64,000 nucleotides of DNA, from assembly GCA_027475525.1 (NCBI GenBank), contig JAMWFC010000022.1, forward strand, positions 125,015-189,014, given 5' to 3'. The DNA is from Macrolepiota albuminosa (lineage: Eukaryota > Basidiomycota > Agaricomycetes > Agaricales > Agaricaceae). Positions 47,581 through 59,481 of the stretch are shown here, piece after piece. Position 1 is the first letter of the stretch, and every line of letters starts with the position of its first letter. The notes beneath the pieces are model-generated. The model searched no databases. It was not told the DNA's origin and saw only the letters and a list, made by a program, of their open reading frames with translations. The translations under genes and the position numbers were made by a program.

Positions 47581-50500
47581 TTACATTTGTAAACCATTAA
47601 GGACTTCTTGATATACAATATTTGCAGTCATTTTTGATGTATTTTCTTCTGACAGAATCACCTTGATACGATCTCCTGATGTGCATCGAGAAAGTGCAAC
47701 ATAGAGTTGGCCATGTGTAAAAACCGGTGATCAAAGGTCCAATCCAACATGCTTGACTGATTGCCCTTGAGACTTGTTGATAGTCATAGCAAAGGCCAAT
47801 CGAATTGGAAACTGTCTCCTGCGTAATGGTATAGGCAAATCCTCTTCAGAGGCATCATAGTCATAGCAAAGGCCAATCGAATTGGAAACTGTCTCCTGCG
47901 TAATGGTATAGGCAAATCCTCTTCAGAGGCATCTAGATTAACCCTTGGAATCAAAACAGTTGAACCTGCAAACTTGGCATCTCCACTGATAATACGACAT
48001 CTGAGGACTCTAGTGCTGATGTGAGTGACAATCATTCTTGTTCCATTGCAAAGTCCTTTGGTTGTGTCCAGATTTCTGAGAAGCATGACAGGAACTCCAA
48101 TCTTCAAAGCCAGTTTAGCCAAAGGCAAACTACTGGCTTTCAAAAAGTTGAGATATTCCACAGGATATAAACTCCAATCTTCAAAGCCAGTTTAGCCAAA
48201 GGCAAACTACTGGCTTTCAAAAAGTTGAGATATTCCACAGGATATAAGGCAAGGCCATCAGGATTCCTGTTATCAGAGAGAACAGAATCTGCACTCTGTA
48301 AGATCCTTTCTTCCCCTGGATACCTCTCTAGAACTTCTGCATTGATCTCCTCTATATCAGAGTTCTTGCCAGAGAGAATAGTCCGGTCCAGGTAATACTG
48401 ATCATTTTGAGGATAACTAATATCAGGATATGTAGAAGAAATCAATCCAGTGATAGAATTATCATCACAGATCATCCTTTCAGGCAGTTTGACTGTTTCT
48501 TCAGGTCCTAGATTTTTCCCTGCACCAACATCCAACAACCAAGCTGCATGAGCAATATTGTCTACAGTCTGCTCCAACCGCATATTTTGAACCAAGTAAT
48601 GGACTTGAATATGATCCCAAAGTCGGCCTCTTTTGAGTGAAGCAGCAATCATCTGCTGCCTGAGTCCATGTGGAACCACTGGAAGAGTTTGCCTAAAGTC
48701 CCCTCCAAAAACCACAGTGACTCCACCAAAGGAAATGTCATTATCGAAGATGTCTCTGAAGCCACGATCGACAGAGTCAATGGCATTTTTGTGTTGCATT
48801 GGAACTTCATCCCAAATAACAACTTTGGTGCGAAGTATGAGCTGTGATAACTGGGTTCCTCTCTTGATATTGGCAATGGATGTGTCAAGAGCAGGAATGG
48901 GAATTTTGAACCTTGAATGAGCTGTCCTACCCCCTTCCAACAATAAGGCAGCAATGCCAGATGATGCTACACATAATGCCACATCTCCATTGGAACGAAT
49001 AGCAGCAGCCAGAGTATTGCAGACAAAGGTTTTCCAGATGATGCTACACATAATGCCACATCTCCATTGGAACGAATAGCAGCAGCCAGAGTATTGCAGA
49101 CAAAGGTTTTGCCACATCCTCCAGCACTGTGAATAAATAGCATCCTGCCTAAATTGTTGTTCACAGAGTTCATGACAGCATCAAAGGTCTCTAGTTGTTC
49201 TATATTGAACTTAGCCTTGTTTTCCTCTACTCTTTGCTTGAGGTCCTTAACATCATAATTAGTTTCATCTTCCAAAAGTCTATTGCCTAGAAGATTGATC
49301 AGTATTCAAGTCAATCTCTTATGCAAATGCCAATTACTTAGAACTATATTCCAATTCTGTTGAGCCTCTGGCATGTTGGGAAAGTTTTTCAGAGTTTTCC
49401 CAAAATTCATCAAAGTGTCATTGATGAGATAAAGGCCATAGTCATAGATATCCTCATTGATAAAGACTCGATCCCGGTATTGCCTAGTATGTTCCAATCT
49501 GTGTCGAAGATCATCACAGATAGAATATTTGAATTCGTCCCATAGAGCCTCAGGAGTGGCAAGAGCACAGTGGAATAGAATAATGCAAAACAGCTGCCCG
49601 AGAGCTGATCCTAGTTGGATTGGAGCAGCTTCAGTGAGACACTGCCTCTATTCTGCATTATCCTCCAAAAGACCTAGAGCCTTGCATGCTTCCTGATAAG
49701 TTGGATAGGTATGACCATTAACTGTCCTGAGATCAGCCCATGAAGTTGCATTGGTTACAACAGTCAAGAGCATCCTGAGATAGAACCTTTCTCCCTGTCT
49801 TGGTGAAGCAAAGTACATCCTCCCAATTGCTGTACCTCTCTGCCTCTTCTTCCAACTCCGTTTAGATGGCTTATAAACAAACTTGGTTGGAAAGTTCTGA
49901 TAAGTGGTGTTATTATTGGGAAACCTGGTATTGGCTTCAAACCAAGCTGTGAGTGCAGTCTTGTCTGCATTAGGTCTAGCAGCCACTACCTGTATGGATT
50001 CATTATCTGAGAAATAGACTTCATGCTGGTTTTCCAAGTGCACAGGCAATCTGTACACTGAAGGATATTCAGCATGCATGTTGAATTCAAAGATGTGCCA
50101 GCAAGCCTCAGGAGCAGAAATGTATCTGGCATCCAAGTGTTCCTTGATTTCATCCCTCTCCTCCCTAGCAATCTCCAAAGTTGTCCTATCATGGCCCTTG
50201 TAGATGTACTTGTGAATGTATTTGATTGCATCCACTGAAGCACAGACTTCCACATTGATATGACATTGGAATTTGGCTAAGAGATATGGATTGTATGGGA
50301 CAACATTACGATTGTCATAACAACGACCATGCTTTTCAAAAAAGCGGCCATTGTTAGGTCTGGCATATTGGAGATAGCCATCATCACCATACTGTGTAGC
50401 TTCTTGAAATTCCTTGGGATATCTCTTGGAACATTTGCCATCTACCATGCACTTGACATTGGAAAAATCTGCTCCACATGGATCATGGACCATATTAGTA

Positions 50501-50640
50501 GTAACAACCTAATAACAAAAGTAAGTCACTACATTGATAATTCAAGTAAAGCCAATACCTGATACAATTGAGGCTGAGTCATTGGATCAGGAATTTGAGC
50601 AGAGACAATAGTATCCACATGGGCTGCATCTTTGATCTCC
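47581..50640 (-). pseudogene. Helitron RepHel, C-terminal part: Rep motif 3 and PIF1 helicase
   Basis: A 50-bp intron lies near 50520-50570. The first part has ADFSNVKCMVDGKCSKRYP and KYIHKYIYKG (near 50220), the tyrosine motif of the Rep nuclease. The helicase carries the P-loop HSAGGCGKTF (49130), a Walker B VVIWDEVPM (48825), FGGDFRQTLPV (48700) and [10 protein letters not shown] (47690). It ends at 47581. Stops (TAG near 49650, TGAs near 49310 and 47735) fit decayed CAG and CGA. 77-bp duplications at 47780, 48093 and 48957 shift frames. Confidence 0.88.
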
Positions 50641-52580
50641 AGCTGCTGCATCAACTACCCCTTGATAGACTTCAGCTCTAATCTTTGTTTGATTGTATCT
50701 AACTCAATTAAGTTTTGTTTGTTTGATTGAAGCCCATGCATCCACAACATATTGTTGAAACAATCGACCATTCTAAAGCAAAGCGGCATTAGCTTCTAGA
50801 GATCTCTGCTGAAGTTGGTATGCATAGTAAGCAGTTTCAGTGATATTTTGTGTTCTGTGTTGGCCTCGTGGTCCCAGCTGAGAAGAAATGTTCAAATGAA
50901 ATCCATGTTCTCCAGTTGAAAATATGATCGTGTAGTGCAGAGGAGTATAAAAAGGGTGTAAATGGCTGATTCATTTCAATTGACCTCCATGCAGATGCAG
51001 GACTATGTCACGGTGATCTGATCATTCTTCAGAGCCATCTCCTGGTATAATTGCAGCAACTCCTTCCTGTTCATTAGGGTTGTTATAGTGTCGATGATCT
51101 TCAAAATCAGCTCTAAGTTGAACAGAAAGCCTTTGTGGTTGGCCTTCAGGAACTTCTGTCATAATCTGCTTTGCATGCTTGTATAAGCCAATAAAGGGAT
51201 TGACTCTATGAAGCATATCCTGCAAAGAGGCCATTATCTGAGGATCCAATCCAGGATTGCTCCGTTGACGAAAAGCCAATTGTTGATTATGATCATAGAA
51301 GTAGAGTTGTGCATATATAGGATGATTGCCTTCAGTTGGAAGCAAAGCACCTGTCAGATGATGGAGCTCTCCATTAATCCTAAAGCTGTATGGTCCTGGT
51401 CGATTGGTGATTGTGTGATCAAGTTTAACTCCCAAAGATGTAAATGCAAAAGCTGCATTGTATTGGCAAATAGATGCTTTAAAAGCATCAGAAAGAGGAT
51501 GGTGACCTTGGAGCAAGTCAAGCAGTTCTAATGGAGCATCTGCAAGTCTAGGCAAATCAATCTGGCCTTGCAGACAGCACATGCCAAATTTTGTATGATG
51601 TCTAGTAGAACTGGTGAGCTTTTCAGCATTCCAATGTAGAGCCTGACAGTGTGGACATATGACATCCATAAGACCAAGATAATGTGCTAAGGGTTCCTCT
51701 ATATAAGGCTGTCTTCCTCTTGGAAGAGCATTTATGCCTTGAATATGATCAACCCTTTGTAGAATAGGAGGTGCTGGTAGAATTTCCACAGGTGGATCCA
51801 CATATTCCAAGTCCTCCTCCATATCCTCAGCAGGATTATTTCTAGGATCTTCTGGTAGGACTCTTTGTTGCTCCTCTACTATTGCTTGTGCCAATTCCTG
51901 TTGCCTCTCTTGTTCTTGAACCATAGCCATATGTCTCAGCCTTTCCTGCTCTTGTAATTCTGCTAGTGTGGCAGCTGGCACAGATGGCATAGAATTCTGT
52001 ACAGATACATTTCTGACTCTTCTAAATGCCAGAGCAGGTAAGGGTGGCACCATAGGCATAGGATTCTGTAAAGGAGTGTTCCATCCTTCAGGCAAAACAG
52101 TTTCAGGAATGTCCACAGGAAGTGGAGCAATAGTAGGCTGGTTGTCTCTTCTATGTATAGGAAGAGGTAGAGCAGGTGGAAGTGGTACCATTCTAGGCCT
52201 ATTGTTTCTTCTGGATGTAGAAACAGGTAGAGGTGGCACCATTCTAGGTATAGGATTCTGTAAAGGTGCATCCCATCCTTCAGGCAAAAGAGTTTGAGGA
52301 ATGACAATAGCAAATGGATCCTGGGTATAGGATTCTGTAAAGGTGCATCCCATCCTTCAGGCAAAAGAGTTTGAGGAATGACAATAGCAAATGGATCCTG
52401 AGCAGCAATAGACATATCTCCAGACTCTATACCCCCAGACCCTATACCCCCAGATTCCCCTCCCCCAGACTCTCTATCCCCAGACTCTCTACCCCCAGTT
52501 CCAAAATGAAGTGGTATAACCACTGAAGTAGATCTTCTACTTCTATGTGCACGACAATCATCAGGATCAGTCATTTGCAA
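50641..52580 (-). pseudogene. Helitron RepHel, N-terminal part (HUH core deleted)
   Basis: Starts MQMTDPDDCRAHRSRRS at 52580. A proline-rich region holds repeats of LPEGWDAPLQNPIP type, then a helical Glu/Gln segment, a cysteine region CPHCQALHW...GMCCLQGQIDLP (51660-51570) and LFQQYVVDAWASIKQTKLN (near 50740). The frame then jumps near 50640 straight to sequence that normally follows the HUH motif. The nucleic-acid-binding block and the GLPHAH-type HUH motif expected between them are missing. A TGA at 51022 and the 77-bp duplication 52247-52400 add damage. Without the core this copy cannot mobilise itself. Confidence 0.8.
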
Positions 52581-52759
52581 CTGTTGAAGCCTGCTTTCAA
52601 TCCTAGCCTGCTGTCTTTGACCTTCAGGAGTACTGGGTTGAGAATGAGTAGTTGAAGATTGCCTAAATTATTGATTTTTTAAGCATTTCAATAGCTCAAA
52701 CTCTTGAAAAGTTACTTACATGATGATATATCTAGTATATCAATAGCTAAATGTTGTTA

Positions 52760-53130
52760 AGCTTTCACTAATAAGCTGAATTCAATGTTTATTAGCATTG
52801 ATCAATAATAAATGAACTAATACTAACTGTTTGTAAAGCTTTTACTAATAAGCTGAATTCAATGTTTATTAGCATTGATCAATAATAAATGAACTAATAC
52901 TAACTGTTTGTAGTGTCAAATAAGCTGAATTAGCATTCATCAATAATAAACAAACCAACACTTACTTTGTTGTAACGATTTCGGAATTGTTTGTAGCTGA
53001 ATTGAATGTTTATTAATTGATCAATAATAAATAAGCCAATACTTACTTTGTTGTAACTTTGTTTGTAGTGTCAAATAAGCTGAATTCAACGTTTGTAAAC
53101 ATTGATCAATCAATCAACAAATTGACACTT
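52760..53130. repeat. About 70-bp imperfect tandem units at the Helitron A 5' side
   Basis: Units contain ataagctgaattcaatg, attgatcaataataaa and acttactttgttgtaac. There are about four natural units plus one exact-period 77-bp copy (52759-52912). Confidence 0.65.
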
Positions 53131-53532
53131 ACTTTGTTTGTAGTGTCTTCTCACTACAACGGTGAATTTTGTGTTTGTTTGGTCATGTGTGGTCAAAGAA
53201 CACGCAAGGCATGAAAACTGGTGTCCACTAAATCACGTTTGGCCTTTTCTCATCTGAACACCTTCTAAAAATGTCCAAACATAGCATTTATATTAATATT
53301 GAAGTTTACAATATATATTTTTTATTTTTTATACACACCTTCTAAAAATGTCCAAACATAGCATTTATATTAATATTGAAGTTTACAATATATATTTTTT
53401 ATTTTTTATACTCTAAATACAAAAATTAAGACTCTAATACAAAAAATGAGATGTTGTTACCCAAAAAAAAAGGTTCTTGGTCAGTCTTGGTCAGCATTAG
53501 TTTTTCTCAGGCGTCGTCGCATTATATAGAGA

Positions 53533-55680
53533 CGAGCTACGATTTGTGTCTTCGGCACAAATTTTGTAGCTCGTTGGGGGCTTCGCCCCCAAACCCCCCC
53601 CAACTAACCCTCCACCCTAACCTCACTTCGTTCGGTTAGGGCTCCAAGTATGTATAGAAAACTCAGTGCTCATTCCCAGCCTCAACCTCACTTCGTTCGG
53701 TTAAGGCCTCCGCATTTCACAACTCAGTGCTCATTCCCAGCCTCAACCTCACTTCGTTCGGTTAAGGCCTCCGCATTTCACAACTCAGTGCTCATTCCCA
53801 GCCTCAACCTCACTTCGTTCGGTTAAGGCCTCCGCATTTCACAACTCAGTGCTCATTCCCAGCCTCAACCTCACTTCGTTCGGTTAAGGCCTCCGCATTT
53901 CACAACTCAGTGCTCATTCCCAGCCTCAACCTCACTTCGTTCGGTTAAGGCCTCCGCATTTCACAACTCAGTGCTCATTCCCAGCCTCAACCTCACTTCG
54001 TTCGGTTAAGGCCTCCGCATTTCACAACTCAGTGCTCATTCCCAGCCTCAACCTCACTTCGTTCGGTTAAGGCCTCCGCATTTCACAACTCAGTGCTCAT
54101 TCCCAGCCTCAACCTCACTTCGTTCGGTTAAGGCCTCCGCATTTCACAACTCAGTGCTCATTCCCAGCCTCAACCTCACTTCGTTCGGTTAAGGCCTCCG
54201 CATTTCACAACTCAGTGCTCATTCCCAGCCTCAACCTCACTTCGTTCGGTTAAGGCCTCCGCATTTCACAACTCAGTGCTCATTCCCAGCCTCAACCTCA
54301 CTTCGTTCGGTTAAGGCCTCCGCATTTCACAACTCAGTGCTCATTCCCAGCCTCAACCTCACTTCGTTCGGTTAAGGCCTCCGCATTTCACAACTCAGTG
54401 CTCATTCCCAGCCTCAACCTCACTTCGTTCGGTTAAGGCCTCCGCATTTCACAACTCAGTGCTCATTCCCAGCCTCAACCTCACTTCGTTCGGTTAAGGC
54501 CTCCGCATTTCACAACTCAGTGCTCATTCCCAGCCTCAACCTCACTTCGTTCGGTTAAGGCCTCCGCATTTCACAACTCAGTGCTCATTCCCAGCCTCAA
54601 CCTCACTTCGTTCGGTTAAGGCCTCCGCATTTCACAACTCAGTGCTCATTCCCAGCCTCAACCTCACTTCGTTCGGTTAAGGCCTCCGCATTTCACAACT
54701 CAGTGCTCATTCCCAGCCTCAACCTCACTTCGTTCGGTTAAGGCCTCCGCATTTCACAACTCAGTGCTCATTCCCAGCCTCAACCTCACTTCGTTCGGTT
54801 AAGGCCTCCGCATTTCACAACTCAGTGCTCATTCCCAGCCTCAACCTCACTTCGTTCGGTTAAGGCCTCCGCATTTCACAACTCAGTGCTCATTCCCAGC
54901 CTCAACCTCACTTCGTTCGGTTAAGGCCTCCGCATTTCACAACTCAGTGCTCATTCCCAGCCTCAACCTCACTTCGTTCGGTTAAGGCCTCCGCATTTCA
55001 CAACTCAGTGCTCATTCCCAGCCTCAACCTCACTTCGTTCGGTTAAGGCCTCCGCATTTCACAACTCAGTGCTCATTCCCAGCCTCAACCTCACTTCGTT
55101 CGGTTAAGGCCTCCGCATTTCACAACTCAGTGCTCATTCCCAGCCTCAACCTCACTTCGTTCGGTTAAGGCCTCCGCATTTCACAACTCAGTGCTCATTC
55201 CCAGCCTCAACCTCACTTCGTTCGTTTAAGGCCTCCGCATTTCACAACTCAGTTCTCTTTCCACAACTCTCAAAGCATTATTGTAAACTAAATTGAATTT
55301 TTCAGATTTTATTCAGCATTTATAAATCTTTAAAAAACTAAAAATCAGTATATTAGTAGCCTTTGAATTTTTCCTGATTTTCTGGTGATTTTCCTAGAAT
55401 TATTTGAGCATTTTCCACTAACATCTCCTGAAAAACAGAGCAATGAATTTTTCTTGAATTTTTCAGATTTCTTAAAGCATTTATAAACCTCAAAAAATTC
55501 ACAATCAGTGTATCAGTAGGCCTTGAATTTTTTCTGATTTTTCAGTGATTTTATCTGAATTCTTTAAGCATTTTATACACACATCTACCAAAAAACAAAC
55601 ACAAAAGGCAATTCTTTGTCAGCCTTAGTCAGAACTGACTAATCAGATCAATTCCCAGGCGTCGTCGCATTATATAGAGA
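53533..55680 (-). mobile_element. Helitron B, non-autonomous, next to Helitron A
   Basis: About 2.15 kb with no gene. Its 5' end at 55680 repeats the Helitron A start (TCTCTATATAATGCGACGAC), here preceded by A on the minus strand as expected for A|T insertion. Its 3' end is the stem-loop 53532-53574 followed by GGGGG-CTTCG-CCCCC (53576-53590). It abuts the 5' end of Helitron A, so the two form a head-to-tail pair. Most of it is a satellite array; the rest (55256-55655) holds two copies of a gaatttttcagatttt block. Confidence 0.75.
53661..55246. repeat. 61-bp satellite, 26 units
   Basis: Exactly 26 units of 61 bp (1586 bp). They look identical except for a G-to-T in the last one (cgtttaagg). 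Each holds AACCTCACTTCGTTCGGTT and aaggcctccgcatttcac. The flanking half-unit at 53605-53660 matches the three older units of Helitron A. The uniformity implies very recent expansion, or a copy number set by assembly. Confidence 0.97.
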
Positions 55681-58514
55681 TTCACTAAAAAATCTTCGAC
55701 TTTTAACTCTAAGGATATCAACCTTTTTTCTTAGCCCCAAATCAAAAATGATAGACCTCTTGAGCTCATTTTTTGGAAAGATGATAATAAAAATAATATA
55801 GAGAGTAACTTTGGCCAGTTCATAAACTGAATGCTCAATATAAAGGCTTCAAATATGAGCCTGAGAAGACCACTTGCTATTTTTAACATCTTTTATTCAA
55901 TTAGCCTGATTTTATAAATCAAAAATCCCATTTTAAAAAAATTATCACTACTCAGAGGCATTTTTGCAATTTTTACTCCTCAGACATTGATGATATAGAG
56001 CAAAATATGTGGGAGTGTCTAGACTCAACTCTTTTAATTCAACTTCAGAGGCATGTTACCTATTTTATGCTTTAGGCCCTCTTTTTATTGCTTCTATAAC
56101 TCAGATATGCAAATTGAGCTGCATGATTTTTGATACATATTGTCAGGGTTTGACAGAACCACAAGCAGTCTGAGTTAATTAGAAATATCATAGACATTGT
56201 ACATTGCCTCTAAAAATTGCAAGAGAACTGAAAAAGAAATATGAAAAGAAAATTGCTTCTTATTATCTATCATCTGAAGCTATCTAGTCTTTTTTATCTT
56301 TTATGTAATTTTTTTTGATTTTTAAAACTTTGCTTTTTTGCTGCTCTTGGCACTTACTAAGCATTCTGACTAAGCATGCAAGTATCTCACATCCTCTACC
56401 TTATTAATTGTGCACTTTAATGCTGTGATCAATATGTTGCTCAATAACTATACTTGTCATTAGAATATTCTGCATGCAATGATTATTGAATGTATATTAT
56501 TAAACAATTCATTACATATAGCAAGAGCCAATATCCAAAGTAATCTTTGTCTATCTATATCATTGGCATAATAACAAGAAAGATTTTCTAGACATGGTTG
56601 AAAAATGATAAAAGTAGCTTCATCAAAAAAAGAGGATATTTTTTCAACATCAACATAAGACAAATGGAAAGGCTAATGCATTACAAAAAGATTTTTACTA
56701 TTATAATCTAATGTATTATTAGCAAAGTGATAGTTGTAATATGTCAAATTTTTATAATTGTCTTAATTTATTTTGTAACTATCAATATCAACAAGATTAT
56801 CAGCATTCTTTGTATCTATTTTACAAATTCCTTGCTTAATCATGTCAAATACAAATATATCCTTTGAACTTCTTTGGCATTTACTTTAAATACTGATAAC
56901 ATATTTATTCTAAGTATTAGCTCAATTAAATTCATTTTGATTAATACTATTGAGAAAGAAGAAATAGAACAACCAGATATGTATATTGGAATAAAGGCCA
57001 TCATATTGTTCAAGATTTTGAAAGAAAAATTTCTACTTAATATCCAAGCTCAAAGTTAAATCTCGTCAAAGATATTCAATGCAAATATTATGTATACTTC
57101 TGTTAAATTAATCAATCAAAAGTGAAAACAAAGTTCAAAAATTTTATACCTGCTCCAAATATAAGATTCTCTTTTTATGCCTTGTAATTCCTCCATATAT
57201 TAAGCAACTAAAAGATTTTCTGTGCTATGATTATCACAAATATGATTAGAAATTCTATGCACAGCAATTGCATCAAAGAAAACTTGAAGGATTATTCTTG
57301 CACAATTGTTATTACTTGCTCAAATAGCAGTAATAAATCAAGAAAAGCTATTAATAAAAGCATGAAATACTATCCTCTATCAAATAAAACCTATATTAAA
57401 TTAAAAACATTAATATTGCCATGTAAGAATAACTTAAAAAAACTTGCTATATTAGCTATCATGATGGCAAAGAGAATTTAAACCAAGAATACTATATATC
57501 TGTTGTTGAATATGACGGATCCTAAAAATATTTGTAGCAGCACTATGAATACGACAATAAAAAGACTTGAGGCAGTTTTGAGGAATACAATGACCAAGAT
57601 GTCAAAAATGCCTATTAATCATATGACATCCAAAAGTTGGGAAGCAAGCAAGAATATATAACATGATGTCATCAAGTTCTTGATTAAAAATGTCAGATGG
57701 CTGATGCAGAAAATTAATATATCTGTGTAATTGTGCCATTATCATCTTCATAGTCAATATAAACTAGATGACTTAGATCAATAATACTAAGTTCAAAAGC
57801 TCTTCAATGTATAATCTATGGATAACAGTAAAAGATATTGGCAAGATAGATAGAACTACAAAAATCAAGAACAATACTCAAAAGAGTAGAATCAATATTA
57901 ATGTGAAGTCTTTCAGGTAGTCCAAAAAGAATTTAAATAGTGGTGGGTCCAAATTTATAATTAGGAGGATTGGAAAATTGATGCATGGCTTCATCTAGAT
58001 GATTAATCATTTGTTTCACACTTTCTTGCAAAGTAAGATATTCTTCATAAGGAAAAATGTTTATATACTAAACAGAACAAATCATTGATTCATGAACAAA
58101 AAACATACCTATTGAGCCAACTGCAATAGTCTGAGACAATTATTTTGATGTTCTCTTAGTTAAGCAGCATCTCATATAAATATCTTGAGCAATTTATAAC
58201 ACCTTGAGGATAGATACAAGCTGTAAATACCAGTGCCACATCTAGATCTCAGAGCTATCACACCTTGGATATTATATCAGAGATACCTCTGCAGAAGCTA
58301 TTTCAGAGCACTGGAAAACAGAGAAATGAAAAAACAAGAACTCACATTTATATACTCTGTATAGACATTAAACAATCGCTTATTGTTAAAAAGCAATAAA
58401 TAATGATTATGTGTATTTACATGTCAAATGGAGCTTCTACTCATGGCCAAACACAACTTTCTTAAAAAAATTGAAAAACATCATGTTCATAAAATTATAC
58501 TATTGTAAAAGCAT
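55681..58514. other. AT-rich region with decayed coding remnants
   Basis: No intact gene. On the minus strand, coding-like blocks occur at about 57150-57340 (FFDAIAVHRISNHICDNHST, ELQGIKRESYIWSR before a GTATAA donor), about 57500-57660 (HLGHCIPQNCLKSFYCRIHS) and 56460-56663 (SSFFDEATFIIFQPCLENLS). These suggest one old multi-exon minus-strand gene with many stops. Family unknown. Confidence 0.35.
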
Positions 58515-59452
58515 TGATAGGACCCCATACAGGATCAGCGCATCAACGGCAGGCGACGGCAACACGGCACCGACTCGGGGTACCTTAGCGCACGCTAATT
58601 ATCCAATTTTGGCGATATTTGACAGCCGCGCACGGCAAGAAGCAGATCCAATCAGTGATAGCGCCAACGGCAGACAGAATGACAACTGACAGATGGCATC
58701 AGTCACTGACGACAGCGCTTAGCGAGAAGCTTGATGATCTATCAAAAACTGACGGACAGCTTGGCGTTTGACCTTGGCATCTGACACCGCTTAGTGCCTC
58801 AATTCGGCGCCTGACATCGCTAAGCACTTTGGACAGACAGAAGGGTGATGGATTGATGATTTAGCACCGCGATCTGCTGCCTGGTGGCGCTAAGGGTCTT
58901 GAATGGACGGTAGAGATCTGAAACCATTGGAGCTTCCCCTATGAAATTTTCCAGTTTACCGCACTTTGGCAATGGTTGGTCACTGGTGACGGTGAACTCC
59001 TTGTAGTATATAAAGTACTTACCGACTTGTACATACGCCAGAGAACAATAGACCAGAGTTTACTACTCCCCTTTCTTCAGTCTCCCTTACGCTCAAGAGC
59101 TCATTTACGGTCGGCAACGTCAAACTCATCGGCAGTTACAGACGCTCGCCAACACTCGACACATTTGCGCCTTGCAGCTATGGCAGGCATTATCGACGCT
59201 TAGACCTTGCTAAGCATACCGGGTTCTTGCTGCTGACCTTTGCCGCGTTCACTTACCGCTCCTTCTCTAGGCGCTTTACCTTAGCGCTCGACACTTGCTG
59301 ACTTTCTTACCGACTTTTTCTTTATTTTCATAGGCGCATTCTCTGGGACCTGCCCGGGACTCCTCACATCACTTATAGCGTGCCCAACGCAAGCAATTGG
59401 TACGGTAACACTATAGTAATATTTGTTGCTGACCAAACTTTGGGCGTCATCA
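58515..59452 (+). repeat. 5' LTR of element 2
   Basis: 938 bp, starting TGATAGGACC and ending GGGCGTCATCA, the same end words as the element 1 LTRs over a different middle. It is rich in GCGCTA/TAGCGC words. Confidence 0.85.
59007..59014 (+). promoter_or_regulatory. LTR promoter TATA box, element 2
   Basis: gtagTATATAAAgtac lies in the LTR about 440 bp before its end, in the position expected for a U3 promoter. Confidence 0.5.
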
Positions 59453-59455
59453 AAT

Positions 59456-59472
59456 TGGAGCCCACCGTGAGG
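59456..59472 (+). other. Candidate tRNA primer binding site, element 2
   Basis: TGGAGCCCACCGTGAGG, three bases after the LTR. The initial TGG fits pairing with a tRNA CCA end. The tRNA was not identified. Confidence 0.5.
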
Positions 59473-59481
59473 GATCTCTAG

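Larger units (their letters stand above)
47017..53532 (-). mobile_element. Helitron A (rolling-circle transposon, minus strand)
   Basis: The probable 5' end at 53532 reads TCTCTATATAATGCGACGAC on the minus strand. The probable 3' end at 47017 is a long stem-loop (ACGAGCTAC pairing with GTAGCTtGT, 47017-47059) beside a second hairpin GGGGG-CTTTG-CCCCC (47061-47075). It encodes a Rep-like part and a PIF1-type helicase. The ends match those of the neighbouring element at 53533-55680. A CTRR end is not obvious, so the exact 3' border is uncertain. Confidence 0.8.

Noticed and set aside
53661..55246. CRISPR-like array
   Set aside because: Units are contiguous with no unique spacers and the context is eukaryotic Helitron DNA; it is a satellite.
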